This document shows positions 31,715 to 34,022 of a DNA stretch of 34,022 nucleotides, in pieces. Under the pieces are notes generated by a model, which saw nothing but the letters and a program-made list of their open reading frames with translations, made no database searches and had not been told where the DNA came from. The DNA lies in assembly GCA_030634545.1 (NCBI GenBank), contig DAOWAN010000012.1, positions 1 to 34,022 of the forward strand, given 5' to 3'. The position numbers were made by a program, and so were the translations under genes. The DNA is from Candidatus Nanohalarchaeota archaeon (GTDB lineage Archaea > EX4484-52 > B79-G9). Numbering within the stretch: the first letter of the stretch is position 1; the number at the start of each line of letters is the position of its first letter.

Positions 31715-32929
31715 TTAAGCACATGATATGCTGTGTTTTTCTTTGAGTGTCTTCGCGTGTTTAGATATTTCTTCTAGTATTTCGTATTGTGGTGTAAATA
31801 TATGCCAATATGGGGAATTTTCTATCATGGGCGGATATATACTTTCAGAAGCTAGCAGGATGAATGCTTCGTTTAAGACCTCATTAAATAGACTCAAATT
31901 TTGAGTTATCACTGTTTGGTCTTTTCTCCGGGTCTTGAGTTGTTCAGTATATCTATCCTTAAGTTCATTAATAATTTTTGTTTTTTCTATCCTTCCCAGA
32001 TTATTATTATCTCTATCATTAGCCAGAGTATCCAGAAATTCTATAACAAAATGAATTTCTGTTGAATCTGTGTATTCTTTAAATATATTATCTAGCCCGC
32101 TAATTATGCCTTCAGAAAATTCTGCTTTATATTCTGGTGATTTATTGAATCTGTCTAATAATGCATAATATTGAACTTCTTTTAATGCGGCATATTGCTT
32201 TTTAGTTACCCTGAGTGAACCGTTTCCAATCATTTTAATATATATCGGATGCGGTATCTGCTGTGACCTATATAGCAAAATATTGAATGCTTGGTCTACA
32301 ACATCCTTGATATCTTTAGTAATTTCATCTTCACTTATCGTTTTTTGTTCTTTGAGTTCTTCGATATATTTTTTTTTCAGTTCACTAATTACTACAGTTT
32401 TGCGTACTTTGCCTCTATAATTTCTTTTTGATTCAGCCATTAATTCATTGAGAAAATTTTCGACTAAATTGGTGTCAATATCTTCAAAAATATAATTTAG
32501 CCCTACATATATTCCAGACGCATGTTCATGCAATGATTCTTCAAAATCATAGAATTCTTGTTCAACAATATCAATATCATCTTTTTTGGGAAGAATATAT
32601 TGTCTCCTGTTTACAACAATATTCTCATCATATCCTAAAAATCCGATTTTACTGAGTTCTGAGATGAAATTTCTTAAGTTTCTTATGACTTCTTGATCTG
32701 GATTTGTCAGCATATAGGTCTTTTTAATATTATTTTTTCCATCATCTAGAAATTCTAAGTATCTATTTGCTATATCTTTTGCACGTAAGGTAATTCTTTT
32801 ATCTTCTCCGTTGGAATAGAAGCTCTTGAGTGCTTCAAATAGTGCTTTTTCATCCAAGAAGTACCTATTGTCCTTATAAGTCAGTCTGGAGATATCTACC
32901 CCTATTTTCTGTAAATTTGGATTTTGCAT
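31715..32929 (-). CDS. Unrecognised protein with an internal duplication
   Basis: Protein of 404 residues; I recognise no family. Residues 25-112 may be a winged-helix-like domain (ITLRAKDIANRYLEF, ISELSKIGFLGYDE, NRRQYILPK). Two related segments follow. Residues about 138-230 include GIYVGLNYIFEDIDTNLVEN and ISELKKKYIEELKEQ. Residues about 275-369 include GIISGLDNIFKEYTDSTEIH and INELKDRYTEQLKTR. Each ends in a similar helix (DQAFNILLYRS and NEAFILLASES). The protein is soluble, helical and charged. A GGTGTA ribosome site precedes the ATG. AT-rich composition differs from its neighbours, so horizontal gain is possible. Confidence 0.7.
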   Translation of the reverse strand: MQNPNLQKIGVDISRLTYKDNRYFLDEKALFEALKSFYSNGEDKRITLRAKDIANRYLEFLDDGKNNIKKTYMLTNPDQEVIRNLRNFISELSKIGFLGYDENIVVNRRQYILPKKDDIDIVEQEFYDFEESLHEHASGIYVGLNYIFEDIDTNLVENFLNELMAESKRNYRGKVRKTVVISELKKKYIEELKEQKTISEDEITKDIKDVVDQAFNILLYRSQQIPHPIYIKMIGNGSLRVTKKQYAALKEVQYYALLDRFNKSPEYKAEFSEGIISGLDNIFKEYTDSTEIHFVIEFLDTLANDRDNNNLGRIEKTKIINELKDRYTEQLKTRRKDQTVITQNLSLFNEVLNEAFILLASESIYPPMIENSPYWHIFTPQYEILEEISKHAKTLKEKHSISCA

Positions 32930-33006
32930 AATATTACACCGAAATAGGTCACTACATCTAAATTATAACTTTCTTTTAAATAATTTCTGGTGTTAAAGTT
33001 TAAATT

Positions 33007-33651
33007 ATGTGGATGCATAGAGGTATTATGATTGAGGATATTAACCGTAATTTGCGCGAGCATGAGTCATCTGTGGGTGATTGGTACCTGAAGAGTGCTG
33101 TGAAGTATCTTTACAGGTTTTTTGATTTGTTTAATGCGCAGTGGTTCGCACAGGGGCTTCCGCAGGCTGTAATTTCTTTTAAGAAGACGAGGGTCACTAC
33201 TCTTGGGCATTACAGGTTCGGGAGGAATGAGTTTGGGCTTAAGCATGAGATTAACCTGAATTCGCAGTATATGGAGAGACCTTTTTGCCAGATTCTTGCT
33301 ACGCTTCTGCATGAGATGATTCATCTTGAGGAGGATCTGCGGGGGATTAAGCCTGGAAAATCGTCGGGAAACAGGCATTCGAGGTTTTTTCTGGAGAGGT
33401 CGCGGATGATTGGGATTCCGTCTGATGCGCGCGGGTATTCACTTGGGATGTTTGAGCCGTTTGCGGGGTTTGTGACTCTGCATGGGGTTGAGATTATTGC
33501 TGAGAAGGAGGGGGTGCGAAAGTTTAAGAAGGGGTCTTCGAATCTTCGAAAATACAGCTGCGGGTGTACTAATGTTAGGGTAGGGAGTAAGAAGTTCAGC
33601 GCTGTGTGCAGGCTTTGCGGGAAGGAGTTTATGTTGGTTGATGATTCTTAA
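33007..33651 (+). CDS. SprT-like zinc metalloprotease
   Basis: Protein of 214 residues with the SprT/Spartan-like catalytic motif HEMIH (102-106) followed by GNRHSRFF with a likely third ligand His124. A C-terminal zinc ribbon has YSCGCTN and AVCRLCGKEF. Homologues of this type include eukaryotic DNA-protein crosslink proteases. Archaeal members are mostly uncharacterised, so the role in DNA repair is inference. The ATG at 33007 has a TATA-like TTTTAAAT (32974-32981) 26 nt upstream, supporting a leaderless start. The ATG at 33028, with GAGGT upstream, is an alternative and would remove seven residues. Confidence 0.85.
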   Translation: MWMHRGIMIEDINRNLREHESSVGDWYLKSAVKYLYRFFDLFNAQWFAQGLPQAVISFKKTRVTTLGHYRFGRNEFGLKHEINLNSQYMERPFCQILATLLHEMIHLEEDLRGIKPGKSSGNRHSRFFLERSRMIGIPSDARGYSLGMFEPFAGFVTLHGVEIIAEKEGVRKFKKGSSNLRKYSCGCTNVRVGSKKFSAVCRLCGKEFMLVDDS

Positions 33652-33760
33652 GAAATGGACAGATGAATAAAGACAAGGGAGACATCTGATTTGGAACCTT
33701 TCATGTCGAGCAATTAGATAAAAACAATTTTTCTTTAAGAAAATAGAATGCTATTAGGGG

Positions 33761-33883
33761 TTATATTTTTCTTATACCTTTCTTGAACAAGCGCTCAGCC
33801 TCTTTTTTTGCTATAGCTCTAATTGCCTCTTCAATCGTATTTGATGAACCCTGTTCTTCATGCTTTTTGTATTTTTTAGCCAT
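33761..33883 (-). CDS. Small basic protein, 40 residues
   Basis: A complete short frame on the reverse strand. It starts MAKKYKKHEEQGSSNTIEEA and ends in a Lys/Arg-rich helix (KKEAERLFKKGIRKI) before TAA. Lys and Glu are strongly enriched and the middle is helical. I recognise no family. Its first 25 codons are the left arm of the perfect inverted repeat at the window end, so an identical start faces it at 33948. The intervening AT-rich spacer could hold the promoter(s). Confidence 0.55.
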   Translation of the reverse strand: MAKKYKKHEEQGSSNTIEEAIRAIAKKEAERLFKKGIRKI

Positions 33884-34022
33884 ATTAATCTGTATTATAT
33901 GTCATATCCCTTAATATAATTTCTGATAACATATAATACAGATTAATATGGCTAAAAAATACAAAAAGCATGAAGAACAGGGTTCATCAAATACGATTGA
34001 AGAGGCAATTAGAGCTATAGCA
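33809..34022. repeat. Perfect 94-bp inverted repeat at window end
   Basis: 33809-33902 is the exact reverse complement of 33929-34022, with a 26-nt spacer (33903-33928). The repeat may continue beyond the window. It includes the start of the 40-residue gene in both arms. Such exact symmetry at an edge is typical of either a recent inverted duplication or a chimeric contig end. Confidence 0.9.
33948..34022 (+). CDS. Mirror copy of the 40-residue protein, cut by the window end
   Basis: The first 25 codons are identical to the reverse-strand gene at 33761-33883, and the frame is still open at the last base. Either a true inverted duplication or an assembly fold-back; whether the rest of the gene matches cannot be seen. 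Confidence 0.4.
   Translation, partial: MAKKYKKHEEQGSSNTIEEAIRAIA

Overview
The window reads as a piece of an archaeal chromosome. It carries archaeal informational genes (Pus10, ribosomal protein L21e, RNA polymerase subunit F/Rpb4, a DUF655 protein), a PAN-like proteasomal ATPase and archaeosortases. TATA boxes lie about 25 nt upstream of many start codons (leaderless genes), and GGTGA-type Shine-Dalgarno sites precede others. The closest lineage is not certain. A euryarchaeal or Altiarchaeota-like uncultivated archaeon would fit, but that is inference.

Layout. (1) 1-2.05 kb: an array of small hairpins, paired inverted-repeat elements, a FISUMP-type lipoprotein and a PP2C-like phosphatase (accessory). 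(2) 2.3-4.9 kb: galT, a short decayed stretch and a Fic protein, followed by a second copy of the hairpin element. (3) 5.2-12.3 kb: an archaeosortase region. It holds one archaeosortase split by a frameshift in an A9 tract, a YhaM-like HD nuclease, an archaeosortase remnant with an internal deletion, an ArsR-controlled cassette (ArsR, CPKC thioredoxin-like protein, ArsF-like lipoprotein, fused ArsG/ArsP-like permease), and an intact archaeosortase in an operon with a PGF-CTERM-like substrate and a tiny zinc-binding protein. (4) 12.4-15.8 kb: the core block pus10, tRNA-Ser, rpl21e, rpoF, DUF655; the tRNA has an apparent 33-nt intron in its T loop. (5) 15.9-18.1 kb: an orphan HisG-like protein and an AI-2E family membrane protein. 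(6) 18.4-24.8 kb: purine genes purS-purL-purQ-purF and purD, encoding a PurSLQ-type FGAM synthase, amidophosphoribosyltransferase and GAR synthetase, followed by a stray duplicated 3' end of purD. (7) 25.1-27.4 kb: an ATPase/nuclease-PadR operon behind a 37-nt palindromic operator, then a RelE-type toxin-antitoxin pair. (8) 27.4-34 kb: an MscS-like/C39 peptidase fusion, an acidic zinc-ribbon protein, a PAN-like ATPase, an MscS channel, an unrecognised protein with an internal duplication, a SprT-like metalloprotease, and a perfect 94-bp inverted repeat cut by the window end.

Across the window the + strand changes from C-rich (left of about 18.1 kb) to G/T-rich (right of about 18.4 kb) regardless of gene direction. 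This is what a replication origin or a rearrangement junction would produce. The strongest items for a second look are the T-loop tRNA intron, the hairpin array and its related elements, the archaeosortase duplication and decay around the ars-like cassette, the MscS/C39 fusion, and the skew switch.
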